This document shows, piece by piece, positions 9,562-19,944 of a DNA stretch of 64,000 nt. This DNA comes from Solobacterium sp. (GTDB taxonomy: Bacteria > Bacillota_I > Bacilli_A > Erysipelotrichales > Erysipelotrichaceae). Made by a program: the position numbers and the translations under genes. Positions within the stretch are counted from its first letter, which is position 1. Each line of letters starts with the position of its first letter. Where the stretch lies: assembly GCA_015256455.1 (NCBI GenBank), contig JABZMB010000003.1:12493-76492 (forward strand), read 5' to 3'. The notes under the pieces were generated by a model. The model was not told the origin of the DNA. It was given only the letters and a program-made list of their open reading frames with translations, and made no database searches.

Positions 9562-10503
9562 TCAACCCTTACGGCGAATAAATGGTCCGACTATTTCAGC
9601 TTTTGAAACATTTGTATCTTCTAACCATGTGCCTGGTAGAATTTCTGCGTAATCTTCAACTACAGTATCTCCATAGAGATATGTATTTGGATGGATAATC
9701 ACGTCTGTTCCAAATGTTACATTAGGTCCTATATACGCTGTATTAGGGTCGTAGATTGTAACACCCTTCTTCATCCACTCTGTATTGATTCTTTCTTGCA
9801 TATATTTTGCGGCATGTGCTAATTCCACATTTCCATTAATACCTTGTACTTCTTGCCAATCATCACATGGAATTGCGACAACCTTCTTGCCTAGCTTCTT
9901 TAAAATCTCAACTAAATCCGTTAGATAGTATTCGTTCTGGGCGTTGTTATTATTCAAATGCTTCAAGCCCTCAAATAGAGATTGGTTGTTGAAGGCATAG
10001 ATGCCTGTGTTAATTTCACGTACTGCCTTTTCAGCGTCATTTGCGTCTTTGAACTCTACGATTTTTTCAACGGTTCCATCCGCATTACGAATGACACGAC
10101 CATACGCTCCATTGTCTTCTGGAATTGCAGTAAGTACTGCCATATCCGCATCACCAATCAAATCATATAATTTCTGGTATGTTTCTGGTTTTACGCATGG
10201 TGTATCTCCACTAGCGACTAGTGTAATACCCTCTTCATTTGCAAGCTGTTGAGCTTGCATTACCGCATGTCCTGTTCCAAGCTGTGGTTCTTGTACCGCA
10301 AATTCGCACTTTCCAGCCATCGCAGTTTCAACTTCTTCGTGCTTATAACCAACTACACATACAATTCTTTCTGTACCAGACTTCTTTAAGCTATTGATTA
10401 CCATACCTAACATTGGTACTTCTAGAATTTTATGTAATACCTTTGGTAATTCTGAGTGCATACGGGTTCCTTTACCACCCGCCATAATAATTGCGTTCTT
10501 CAT
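9562..10503 (-). CDS. glmU: Short GlmU: N-acetylglucosamine-1-phosphate uridyltransferase domain without the acetyltransferase domain
   Basis: GlmU normally makes UDP-GlcNAc in two steps, acetylation then uridylation. The nucleotidyltransferase domain is complete: GGKGTRM at 9-15 and LPKVLHK with Lys22. The protein stops at 313 residues, after about two hexapeptide turns (ending GPFIRRKG), against about 455 in full-length GlmU. No remnant of the acetyltransferase domain follows in any frame before prs. The ATG at 10503 has AGGAGA upstream; the earlier in-frame start is not preferred. Acetylation of GlcN-1-P must be done elsewhere, or the enzyme serves another sugar phosphate. Confidence 0.85.
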   Translation of the reverse strand: MKNAIIMAGGKGTRMHSELPKVLHKILEVPMLGMVINSLKKSGTERIVCVVGYKHEEVETAMAGKCEFAVQEPQLGTGHAVMQAQQLANEEGITLVASGDTPCVKPETYQKLYDLIGDADMAVLTAIPEDNGAYGRVIRNADGTVEKIVEFKDANDAEKAVREINTGIYAFNNQSLFEGLKHLNNNNAQNEYYLTDLVEILKKLGKKVVAIPCDDWQEVQGINGNVELAHAAKYMQERINTEWMKKGVTIYDPNTAYIGPNVTFGTDVIIHPNTYLYGDTVVEDYAEILPGTWLEDTNVSKAEIVGPFIRRKG

Positions 10504-10536
10504 TTTATTTTCTCCTATTTTACATGCTAGCATGAT

Positions 10537-11379
10537 TTATCGTGTGTATACTGTTGTCTTTCTAACAAAGTATCTCTTCTTTTTTAATACATCAATAGAA
10601 CGTTCTAACAACTCTATGTCTTTTGTGATTCCAAACACAGTTGAACCACTCCCTGACATTAGTACTCCATCAAAACCTAAGTCCAATAAGTCTTGTTTGG
10701 CCTTTCGGATTTCCGGGACCAATGTCATTGCGGCATTTTCCATGGAGTTACCTAAACAATGGATAATGCCGTCATAATCATTGTTTTCTAGCGCTTCTTG
10801 CATTGCTATACAATCAGGATGAATTCCTTCTTGTTCATCCACGATATGGAAGGCTTCTGCAGTCGATACACCTTTACGTGGTTTTATCAACAACAATGAG
10901 AAATCTGGTTTACATGAGAATGTTGTAATCTTCTCACCAATCCCTTCCACAAATGCAGGGCGATTGAGGATACAGAATGGTACATCTGCACCAACTTCTT
11001 TACCCACTGCAATCATCTCATCTTTTGTAAGATTTAGATTACACATCCGATTAATCATACGTATTGCAGCAGCCGCATCTGCACTACCACCCGCTAGACC
11101 AGCTCTTGTAGGAATATGCTTCTCCAAACGACAGCGAAACTCTTCTTTGAGATGATACTTTTCCTGCATGATATGAATCGCTTTGATAATTGTATTCTTA
11201 TCATTGATCGGTAAATAGTCTCGATTTAACTCCAGTGTTGTTTGTTTTGCAAATTCCATTTCTAAAACATCATAGAAATTGATTGGAACCATAATCATTT
11301 TTAAATCATGGTAACCATCTTCTCGTTTACCCACAACATCTAAGCATAGATTTATTTTTGCGTATGCTCGCTCTTTCAT
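10537..11379 (-). CDS. ispE: 4-diphosphocytidyl-2-C-methyl-D-erythritol kinase
   Basis: IspE phosphorylates CDP-methylerythritol in the MEP isoprenoid pathway. It is a GHMP-kinase fold of 280 residues, with the N-terminal AYAKINLCLDV segment and the ATP loop AGLAGGSADAAAA at about 93-105. A C-terminal GxSGS loop (MSGSGSTVFG) is also visible. Its ATG overlaps the rsmA stop (ATGA), so translation is probably coupled. This repeats the Bacillus ksgA-ispE neighbourhood without yabG, veg and ssp genes. Confidence 0.95.
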   Translation of the reverse strand: MKERAYAKINLCLDVVGKREDGYHDLKMIMVPINFYDVLEMEFAKQTTLELNRDYLPINDKNTIIKAIHIMQEKYHLKEEFRCRLEKHIPTRAGLAGGSADAAAAIRMINRMCNLNLTKDEMIAVGKEVGADVPFCILNRPAFVEGIGEKITTFSCKPDFSLLLIKPRKGVSTAEAFHIVDEQEGIHPDCIAMQEALENNDYDGIIHCLGNSMENAAMTLVPEIRKAKQDLLDLGFDGVLMSGSGSTVFGITKDIELLERSIDVLKKKRYFVRKTTVYTR

Positions 11380-12218
11380 TTCATGACCTCATGAATTTGT
11401 TTTAATTCATCAATGGTTAATTCCTGTGCGCGTTTATTGGCTGGAATATTAGCCTTCTCTAGTATCTCTGTCGCCTTATTACCATCATCTACGTATTCTT
11501 TCAGATTGTTGTAAATGGTTTTACGGCGTTGCTTGAAACAGGCTCTTACCAGTTCAAAGAAGTCTCGAATCTCTTCATTACTTGCGTCGTTATTCTTTCT
11601 TGCGAATTGGATAATGACACTATCGACAGCAGGGGAAGGATTAAATGACCTTCCTGGTACTGTAAATAAACGCTTGATATCGAATAAATATTGCCCCTCT
11701 ACAGATAGGGCGTTGTATTCAGGATCTTTTGGTTTTGCGACAAAGCGGTCACCAACTTCCTTCTGTACCATAACCGTAATATAAGAGATATCTGGATTTT
11801 CAAATATTTTAAATAATACTGGTGTCGTAATGTAGTATGGAAGATTTGCACATACAGATACAGTTTTATACTTTTCTTTTAATGCATGTACAACTTCATC
11901 TAAATCACATGTTAAGAAATCCTGTAGGATAATCTCTACATTGGAATAATCTTCTAAAGTATGCTGTAGTACTGGAATTAAACTTTCATCTATCTCAAAT
12001 GCAAGTACGTGTTGTGCATGCATTGCCAGTTGTTCGGTTAAACTTCCAATGCCTGGGCCAATTTCGATGACTGCACCTTTGCAATGTGACATTTCAGCAC
12101 AGCGTTCTACGATAATCGGATCAACCAAGAAGTTCTGGCCAAATCCTTTCTTCGCTCGTAATCCAAATTGATCTAGTATCTCTTTTGTGCGAGACGGTGT
12201 TGAAATTAATTTCTTCAT
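11376..12218 (-). CDS. rsmA: 16S rRNA (adenine1518/1519-N6) dimethyltransferase RsmA/KsgA
   Basis: RsmA dimethylates two adjacent adenines near the 3' end of 16S rRNA using SAM. The SAM motif EIGPGIGSL is at 52-60, after the N-terminal KKGFGQNFL signature (23-31). The catalytic NLPYY motif is near 124. Length 280 is normal. It overlaps rnmV upstream and ispE downstream by four bases each. Confidence 0.97.
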   Translation of the reverse strand: MKKLISTPSRTKEILDQFGLRAKKGFGQNFLVDPIIVERCAEMSHCKGAVIEIGPGIGSLTEQLAMHAQHVLAFEIDESLIPVLQHTLEDYSNVEIILQDFLTCDLDEVVHALKEKYKTVSVCANLPYYITTPVLFKIFENPDISYITVMVQKEVGDRFVAKPKDPEYNALSVEGQYLFDIKRLFTVPGRSFNPSPAVDSVIIQFARKNNDASNEEIRDFFELVRACFKQRRKTIYNNLKEYVDDGNKATEILEKANIPANKRAQELTIDELKQIHEVMK

Positions 12219-12748
12219 TTATCTATAACCTCTCGTAATTCTTCTTTGCAAACCGCAATACAGTTTAACCTTGCAAGCATGGTCTTCGCATTACCATCTC
12301 CAATATGGTAGTATTCTCCAACTTTACGTCGTAATTCTGCACTATCAGATTGACCACTTAGACCAAGTTCAAATAGGTCGCTCATCTTTAGACTACCCTT
12401 TGGTGAATTGGTGATCGTTACGACATTTTGTAGTGCGTTCCACAATGTATCTTTATCCGCATGTTCAATACCAACCTTCTTCTCTGTACGTGCATTACGC
12501 TTCTCAACAAATGCATTCTTACAGTTTGGAACATGTTGATTAATAATATGTCGTATTTGATTGCCTGGTGTATCTGGATCAGTAAAGACAATAACACCTC
12601 GTGTGCTTGAGGCATAGCGAATCTGTTCAATGACTTTATCATCAATGCTGCTACCACCAGTCTCAATCGTTTCACAATCAAAGTATTTCTTTAATTGTTG
12701 TGTATCGTGTCTTCCTTCCACAACGATTATCTCATGAATGCGATCCAT
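12215..12748 (-). CDS. rnmV: Ribonuclease M5
   Basis: RNase M5 matures 5S rRNA. It is a Toprim-domain protein with VVEGRHD at 9-15 and the acidic FTDPDTPG motif near 60. The start at 12748 (MDRIHEIIV) has GGAGGAAG upstream and gives 177 residues; the longer reading from 12805 would run deep into tatD. It overlaps the tatD end by 17 bp and the rsmA start by 4 bp, giving a compact tatD-rnmV-rsmA-ispE operon. Confidence 0.94.
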   Translation of the reverse strand: MDRIHEIIVVEGRHDTQQLKKYFDCETIETGGSSIDDKVIEQIRYASSTRGVIVFTDPDTPGNQIRHIINQHVPNCKNAFVEKRNARTEKKVGIEHADKDTLWNALQNVVTITNSPKGSLKMSDLFELGLSGQSDSAELRRKVGEYYHIGDGNAKTMLARLNCIAVCKEELREVIDK

Positions 12749-13526
12749 CAGCTTCCTCCAGAAATCTAGTCCAGTTGGCATCGATTTGTGCAGCCATATC
12801 TTCAACTGGCATATTTCGAATCTCAGCCATCTTCGCTACGATGTATGGAATATTTGACGGTTCATTTCGAGTGCCACGTACTGGAACTGGAGCCATGTAT
12901 GGTGCATCTGTTTCACTGAGCAAGTAGTTTAAGTCGATTGTCTCTACTACATCTACAGCGTGTCTTGCATTTTTGAATGTTAAGGCACCACCAAGTGCGA
13001 TATAGTACCCTAACTTCGTAAATTCTTTTGCCATCTCTTTTGAACCTGGAAAACAATGCAATAATCCCTTCCAGTGATGTTTCTTCATAATATCGAAGGT
13101 ATCCTGCATGGCATCTCTAGAATGTACTAGGATTGGTTTATTTACTTCTCTAGCAAGTTCGATTAACTTTGCGAAGTATTCACGCTGTACAGCACGCTCA
13201 GCTTCATCTGTAACCCAGTGGTACTCTAGCCCAATTTCACCGATTGCAGTTACCATCGGATCTTTCGCCAATTCACAAAATGCATCCCAATATTTTTCAT
13301 CTACCTTCGTAGTATCTTCTGGGAAGATGCCTGCCGCAACCTTATAGTTTTCAGGGTCGCGTTTTGCAAATTCAATGGCTTGTTTTGTTTCTTCTAGTGA
13401 TAATGTAATAATCATTAATTTATCCACATGCTTTTCTTTACAGCGTGCGATAACTTCTTCTAAATCTTCTTGAAACTCTTCTCCCATCAAATGACAATGG
13501 GTATCTACATAATGTAATTCACTCAT
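12732..13526 (-). CDS. tatD: TatD-family metal-dependent DNase/deacylase
   Basis: A TIM-barrel metallohydrolase of 264 residues, active on DNA or D-aminoacyl substrates in characterised homologues. Metal ligands H10 and H12 (DTHCH) are present, as is GEIGLEYH near 97, and SETDAPY near 205 carries the Asp ligand. It starts one base after the mnmE stop codon (TAAGATG) and runs into rnmV. Confidence 0.93.
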   Translation of the reverse strand: MSELHYVDTHCHLMGEEFQEDLEEVIARCKEKHVDKLMIITLSLEETKQAIEFAKRDPENYKVAAGIFPEDTTKVDEKYWDAFCELAKDPMVTAIGEIGLEYHWVTDEAERAVQREYFAKLIELAREVNKPILVHSRDAMQDTFDIMKKHHWKGLLHCFPGSKEMAKEFTKLGYYIALGGALTFKNARHAVDVVETIDLNYLLSETDAPYMAPVPVRGTRNEPSNIPYIVAKMAEIRNMPVEDMAAQIDANWTRFLEEADGSHS

Positions 13527-13527
13527 C

Positions 13528-14853
13528 TTATTTTCCTAAACAGAAGCGTGAGAAGATTTCATCTAAGAGATCTTCCTTGCCTGCCTTTCCAGTGATCTGT
13601 CGTAATGCAGTCCACGCTTTTTCTAAATCGATTGTTACTAAATCAAGCTCCACACCTGCATGTAATGCATTTACTGCATCGTTCATTGCTTGTTCTGCCT
13701 GCAAAGCATAACCTATCTGTCTTTCATTATTTAATGTATCGCTATTGGCTGCGATATATTCACTATGATATTTCTCAACAATCGCATTTGTTAGTTCTGT
13801 AATATCTTTTTGGATAGCACTGATAGATATACCTGCATGCATACTATCCTTATCTTTCTTATTATATACAACAATACGATTATGATTCTTTGTCTTCTCT
13901 AATAGTTCTTGATCTTCTTTAGTTAATTCCTCGGAACCATCTAATACAACAATCACAAGCTGTGCCTTTTCTAATGCTTGTAAGGATTTGGTAATACCAA
14001 TCTGTTCAATCGCATCATCACTCTTACGAATACCTGCGGTATCAATCAAGTTTAATGTGATTCCATTTAGTCGTACCGTTCCTTCTACAAGGTCTCTTGT
14101 CGTTCCAGCCACATCTGTAACGATTGCCTTATCTTCTTCCAACAACGCATTCAACAAGGAGGACTTACCAACATTTGGTCTACCTAAGATAACGGTATTG
14201 ATGCCCTCTTTAATCACTGCAGATTGTTGTGCTGTTACGATAATCTGATGAATATCATCAATCCACTTCTCTGCCTTTGGTAGAATTTCCTCTTCAGTTA
14301 ATTGGTGTACATCATCATACTCAGGATAATCAATGTTTACTTCAATATTCGAAATAATTTGTGTCAAATCTTCTTCTAATGGTCTCATCAGTTTTGCGAC
14401 AGACCCTTTTAATGAATGGATTGCGCTCTTCGCGTTAATTTCATCCTTTGCCCATATTAAGTCATTGATACCTTCTGCTTGAGACAAGTCCATCTTTCCA
14501 CTGAGGAATGCGCGTTCTGTAAATTCTCCACGACGTGCCATACGTGCACCTGCACCGAGAATGAGGGACAATACTTTTCTTGTGATATAGACGCCACCAT
14601 GACAAGAGATTTCCACAATATCTTCACCTGTATATGATTTTGGTGCACGGAAAAGGCTGACGAGTACTTCGTCAACAGATTCATTTCCTTCTTTAATGGT
14701 TGCGTAATGAATTGTATATCCCTTGGCATCGCTAAAATCTTTACCTGTTAAGTCGGTAACGATTTGAATTGCGTCACTACCAGAAATACGAATGACGGAG
14801 ATGGCTCCCATCGCATCGGCAGTGGCGATTGCGGCTATAGTATCCTGAAACAT
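13528..14853 (-). CDS. mnmE: tRNA modification GTPase MnmE
   Basis: MnmE with MnmG adds the carboxymethylaminomethyl group to U34 of certain tRNAs. The N-terminal tetrahydrofolate-binding domain is followed by an inserted G domain: G1 GRPNVGKSS near 225 and DTAGIR near 270. The protein ends in FCLGK, the conserved Cys motif. Length 441. It stands far from mnmG (about 15 kb), unlike the common mnmE-mnmG pair. Confidence 0.97.
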   Translation of the reverse strand: MFQDTIAAIATADAMGAISVIRISGSDAIQIVTDLTGKDFSDAKGYTIHYATIKEGNESVDEVLVSLFRAPKSYTGEDIVEISCHGGVYITRKVLSLILGAGARMARRGEFTERAFLSGKMDLSQAEGINDLIWAKDEINAKSAIHSLKGSVAKLMRPLEEDLTQIISNIEVNIDYPEYDDVHQLTEEEILPKAEKWIDDIHQIIVTAQQSAVIKEGINTVILGRPNVGKSSLLNALLEEDKAIVTDVAGTTRDLVEGTVRLNGITLNLIDTAGIRKSDDAIEQIGITKSLQALEKAQLVIVVLDGSEELTKEDQELLEKTKNHNRIVVYNKKDKDSMHAGISISAIQKDITELTNAIVEKYHSEYIAANSDTLNNERQIGYALQAEQAMNDAVNALHAGVELDLVTIDLEKAWTALRQITGKAGKEDLLDEIFSRFCLGK

Positions 14854-14932
14854 GTTGTCCCTCCAGTTTCCATTATTATTGTACTAGTTTTATCCATTCT
14901 CTGCATGACATCTCAGCAGTTTTTTCAATGTG

Positions 14933-14941
14933 TGCTAAGAT
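14933..14941 (+). promoter_or_regulatory. Extended -10 for the DbpA-type helicase, suggesting a leaderless mRNA
   Basis: TGCTAAGAT is an extended -10 element ending six bases before the ATG at 14948, so the transcript would begin at or next to the start codon. No purine-rich ribosome site is present between them. Confidence 0.4.
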
Positions 14942-14947
14942 AAAATC

Positions 14948-16291
14948 ATGAAACTATCAAATTCTATTCAAAATGCCCTAAATGAAATGGGCTATCATTC
15001 CCTATTACCAATTCAAGAAACTGTCATTCCAAAGATTCAAGAAGGGAAAAGTTTATTTGTGCTAGCCAAAACGGGTAGTGGTAAAACTGGCTCCTATTTA
15101 ATCCCTGCAATTGAACAAGTAAATCCGAATGATGATTTTACTTCTACTTTAATTGTGGCTCCTACAAGAGAACTCGCGATTCAAATCTCATTAGAAGCCA
15201 AGTTACTCGCTTCCTATACACAGGTACATATTGTCACTTTGATTGGTGGAATGGACGCAGAAAAGCAGCTAAATGCATTACGTCATCGTCCACACATTAT
15301 CATCGGAACACCAGGTCGATTACTGGATTTATATAACCAAGAAGCTTTCAAACTTTCAAAGCTATCACTGTTTGTCATTGATGAGGCTGATCAAGTCTAC
15401 TCCACAGGACAATCAGAAGAAGTGAATCAACTAAGAAACGCAATTCATGGTGTTCAAACCATTTGTCTTTCTGCCACAAAGAACGACACAATTCACACTT
15501 ACTTTGATACTCCTTTTGAGGAAGTATCCCAAGGCGAAATCGCAGTCAATGATAAAATTACATCCTACTATCTTGAAACGGAAAACAAAAAAGACACATT
15601 ATTATCCCTTTTACATTCACTACCAATCACTTCTGCGATTATATTCGTCAACCACCGTAGTACTGCAATAGAACTTTCTGATTTGTTACTACGAAATAAC
15701 ATCCTCAGTTCTGCGTTCTCTGGCTATTTTGATGAGTGGAAACGTATCGCCATCATGAGTGACTTCCGCAAAGGTGATATACGCGTATTAGTTGCGACAG
15801 ATGCGGCTGCTAGAGGTATTGATATCCATGAACTATCTCATGTGATTCATTATGATATTCCTATTGATACCGAAACATTTATCCACCGCTCTGGTCGTAC
15901 TGCCCACCAAGGGGATGAAGGTATTTCTATTTCACTTCTTACATCAGAAGAAATGAAATCTGAAGTTGGTATATATATTCGCATGCATAGTCAAGCATAT
16001 ACACCACAAGATACACATCCTGTTGATTTATCGATTCCTTATCAAAAAAAGGCTGTGCCTTCTACACAAGTAACAAAGCTTCTAATTCGAGCAGGTAGAA
16101 ATGATAAGATACGTCCAAAGGATATCATCGGTGCACTTTGTACTATATTCTCATTCGATGAAATTGGCACACTTGAAATTCAAGACCGCTTCTCAACTGT
16201 TACAATTCTTTGCAAAGAGGATGATATTTTATCTCGTTTTGAAGATTTTACTATCAAAGGAAAACGTAGAAAAGTTGAATTATTAAAATAG
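14948..16291 (+). CDS. dbpA: DEAD-box RNA helicase, DbpA/YxiN type
   Basis: An ATP-dependent RNA helicase. Q-motif LPIQE is near residue 20, Walker A AKTGSGKT at about 39-46, DEAD near 142, SAT near 177, and helicase-C motifs end in HRSGRTAHQ. The C-terminal 75 residues (from about 372) match the RNA-binding domain of DbpA and B. subtilis YxiN, which targets hairpin 92 of 23S rRNA in ribosome assembly. Length 447. It is divergent from mnmE. No Shine-Dalgarno is seen. Confidence 0.85.
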   Translation: MKLSNSIQNALNEMGYHSLLPIQETVIPKIQEGKSLFVLAKTGSGKTGSYLIPAIEQVNPNDDFTSTLIVAPTRELAIQISLEAKLLASYTQVHIVTLIGGMDAEKQLNALRHRPHIIIGTPGRLLDLYNQEAFKLSKLSLFVIDEADQVYSTGQSEEVNQLRNAIHGVQTICLSATKNDTIHTYFDTPFEEVSQGEIAVNDKITSYYLETENKKDTLLSLLHSLPITSAIIFVNHRSTAIELSDLLLRNNILSSAFSGYFDEWKRIAIMSDFRKGDIRVLVATDAAARGIDIHELSHVIHYDIPIDTETFIHRSGRTAHQGDEGISISLLTSEEMKSEVGIYIRMHSQAYTPQDTHPVDLSIPYQKKAVPSTQVTKLLIRAGRNDKIRPKDIIGALCTIFSFDEIGTLEIQDRFSTVTILCKEDDILSRFEDFTIKGKRRKVELLK

Positions 16292-16295
16292 TAAT

Positions 16296-16356
16296 TTTGA
16301 AGTATGCTTCAAATTTTATGTATTTTTGAAAATATTTGAAGTTTGCTTCAAATATT
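16296..16356. repeat. Pair of matching palindromes, centres 39 bp apart
   Basis: Two copies of TTTGAAGTwTGCTTCAAA occur: site A at 16296-16313, and site B centred at 16343.5, where the arms extend to 11 bp (16331-16356). They lie between the helicase stop and the next gene, immediately upstream of its -35. Site A could also serve as a weak terminator, but no T-run follows. The identical core and the nearly 40-bp spacing suggest operators. Confidence 0.6.
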
Positions 16357-16383
16357 CACTTCTCCTTACAAAATCGATATACT
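16355..16383 (+). promoter_or_regulatory. Promoter of the small membrane-anchored protein gene
   Basis: TTCACT and TATACT are separated by 17 bp, with palindrome B abutting the -35. This gives a leader of about 50 nt ending in GTGAGGTGAAAGT before the ATG. Confidence 0.5.
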
Positions 16384-16440
16384 AAAAATACAAATATATC
16401 TACTATTTATCATTATTTCTTAAAATTGTGAGGTGAAAGT

Positions 16441-16851
16441 ATGCATAAAACTAGCACAAAGGTTTTAATCTCCGGTTTTTTACTCATCTTATTTGCGTCT
16501 ATCTGTTTTAGTATTTATCTTTATATGCAGCTTAACGCATCAATTTCTATAGGAAAAGGGCATTATCTTGCGATGGATTCAAATACAAATGGTACTTACA
16601 ACATGGAAATCTATGAAGATCATTCTGTGAAGATTTTCCTTGATAAGGTTTATGTAGAAGGTACTTTAGAACATGAACAGACACAATACACAGACTCATA
16701 CTATATCCAAACAAAAGATAAGAAGTATTTTATGAGTATCAATCACGATACTGTATCTGTTCCAATAGAGGTAAATGGTAATCTAATTTCTTTAGTATTT
16801 AAGTTTGTTAGTAATGTTCCATTTACACAGGTTGATTTACCACAAAAATAA
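16441..16851 (+). CDS. Small membrane-anchored protein of unknown function
   Basis: I do not recognise this 136-residue protein. Residues 8-30 form one hydrophobic anchor (VLISGFLLILFASICFSIYL), and the rest is a predicted beta-rich extracytoplasmic domain with many Tyr, Asp and Thr. There is no lipobox Cys. GAGGTG stands before the ATG. It is monocistronic, flanked by a palindrome pair upstream and a strong terminator downstream. Confidence 0.75.
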   Translation: MHKTSTKVLISGFLLILFASICFSIYLYMQLNASISIGKGHYLAMDSNTNGTYNMEIYEDHSVKIFLDKVYVEGTLEHEQTQYTDSYYIQTKDKKYFMSINHDTVSVPIEVNGNLISLVFKFVSNVPFTQVDLPQK

Positions 16852-16863
16852 TCATGCAATTAT

Positions 16864-16909
16864 AAAGTGAACCTCCTAAGTTATTATAAAATCTTAGGAG
16901 GTTCACTTT
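16864..16909. terminator. Strong bidirectional terminator
   Basis: AAAGTGAACCTCCTAAG (16864-16880) pairs perfectly with 16893-16909, a 17-bp stem with a 12-nt loop and A/T tracts on both sides. It separates the convergent genes ending at 16851 and 16919. Confidence 0.92.
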
Positions 16910-16918
16910 TAAGTTACA

Positions 16919-17488
16919 TTACTTTGTCTTCATAGGAAACCATCCCATATTAAGACGAATTTCCTTTCGCTCTAAATCAGTATTCGTATAACAGCAACTG
17001 TCAAAACCAATTAAGGTAAACCCTTCGTGCAGGTAGAAGTCAACTGCATTTATATTTGATGATTGTGTCTCTAAAATCAATGTACGATAGTCTTTGTCTA
17101 CTGTAATCTTTTTGGCAATGTCTAACAACTTCTTACCATACCCTTGCCCTCTCAACTTCTCATCAACAAATAGTTCTGTAATAATCAATCGATTTGTCCA
17201 ACTCTCTGGGCAAATTTCAATTGCCGCAAGTAATTTGTTATCTTCTATAATACCAAAGGCTTCCGCATCTTCCCACCAGTCCTCATAAAGCTTATCCTGA
17301 TATTCGCAGTCCTCTAAACTATGTATAAATGGTTTCGTAAATTTTTTCTTTTGAATCGAAATCTGAAAACCATCATCTGTTCTTTGCATATTCACATCGT
17401 AGTATTCTTTCGATGTGTACTCAATAGGTAACAGTGTTCCTTTCCATATATCTTTTCTTAATTTATGAATAATATGGTTTTTCATCAT
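16919..17488 (-). CDS. GNAT-family N-acetyltransferase
   Basis: A 190-residue GNAT protein. The acetyl-CoA loop RGQGYGKK lies near residue 133, preceded by ITELFVDEKL and followed by the C-terminal FYLHEGF motif. The start at 17488 (MMKNHIIHK) follows GGAAAGAG; the in-frame ATG at 17524 lacks a site. It lies 45 bp after the bPH-like membrane gene and ends at the bidirectional terminator. The substrate is unknown. Confidence 0.83.
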   Translation of the reverse strand: MMKNHIIHKLRKDIWKGTLLPIEYTSKEYYDVNMQRTDDGFQISIQKKKFTKPFIHSLEDCEYQDKLYEDWWEDAEAFGIIEDNKLLAAIEICPESWTNRLIITELFVDEKLRGQGYGKKLLDIAKKITVDKDYRTLILETQSSNINAVDFYLHEGFTLIGFDSCCYTNTDLERKEIRLNMGWFPMKTK

Positions 17489-17533
17489 TTTTCGCTCTTT
17501 CCAACAAATATAAACTGTATGCATCAGAGTTTT

Positions 17534-18067
17534 CTATAATGCACCTAAATCTTGTAATGTACCATTACCTTCTGGTTGAATATTTTCTAGTTTGATATTT
17601 GGATTTCTCTTTTGTAAGTATCCTGCAAATCTTCTCGCTTCGCCTTTATCTCGACAGCTAAGTGAGAAGGTTTTTTCTTTATTTGTAAGATAGATGGTCA
17701 ACTTACCATGTGCATCTTCTTCTACCTTCATGACTTGAATATCCATTGTGGATTCTTCATGCATGTCTAATCCCATGCATGCGATCATGCGATCGTTTAA
17801 AATCCAGCTACGGTCAATCACACCGCCTTTTTCATATTCTTCGATATTACGAATGGACTTCAGTGCTCTTGCTATCTTGAATTTCTTTGTATAGTACATC
17901 ACGAGGATTACCCCTAAGATTGCTGTACCTACCATCATGGCATAACGTAACTCTTGAATTCCCTTCTTTTCATAGAAGAATGCGAGTGCGAACACTAAGA
18001 ATACAAGTGGTGTCATGAATGGTCCATACAATAAACTATTTAGTGACTGATAGTATTTTTTAATCAT
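17534..18067 (-). CDS. Two-helix membrane protein of unknown function
   Basis: A 177-residue protein with two membrane helices, at about residues 16-31 and 41-59. A cytoplasmic C-terminal domain of about 115 residues is rich in beta strands and resembles small pleckstrin-like (bPH) modules, but I cannot assign a family. It follows the ATP synthase operon after a terminator and precedes a GNAT gene. Confidence 0.7.
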   Translation of the reverse strand: MIKKYYQSLNSLLYGPFMTPLVFLVFALAFFYEKKGIQELRYAMMVGTAILGVILVMYYTKKFKIARALKSIRNIEEYEKGGVIDRSWILNDRMIACMGLDMHEESTMDIQVMKVEEDAHGKLTIYLTNKEKTFSLSCRDKGEARRFAGYLQKRNPNIKLENIQPEGNGTLQDLGAL

Positions 18068-18107
18068 ATTGCTACCTCAATGAACATATCATACCATATC
18101 TAAAAAA

Positions 18108-18136
18108 CAGATAATGAAGAATATCCTCATTATCTG
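18108..18136 (-). terminator. Terminator of the atp operon
   Basis: CAGATAATGA pairs with TCATTATCTG (10 bp, 9-nt loop). On the minus strand it is followed by TTTTTTAG, just after atpC. Confidence 0.85.
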
Positions 18137-18142
18137 CTCTCT

Positions 18143-19944
<1,802 letters not shown>

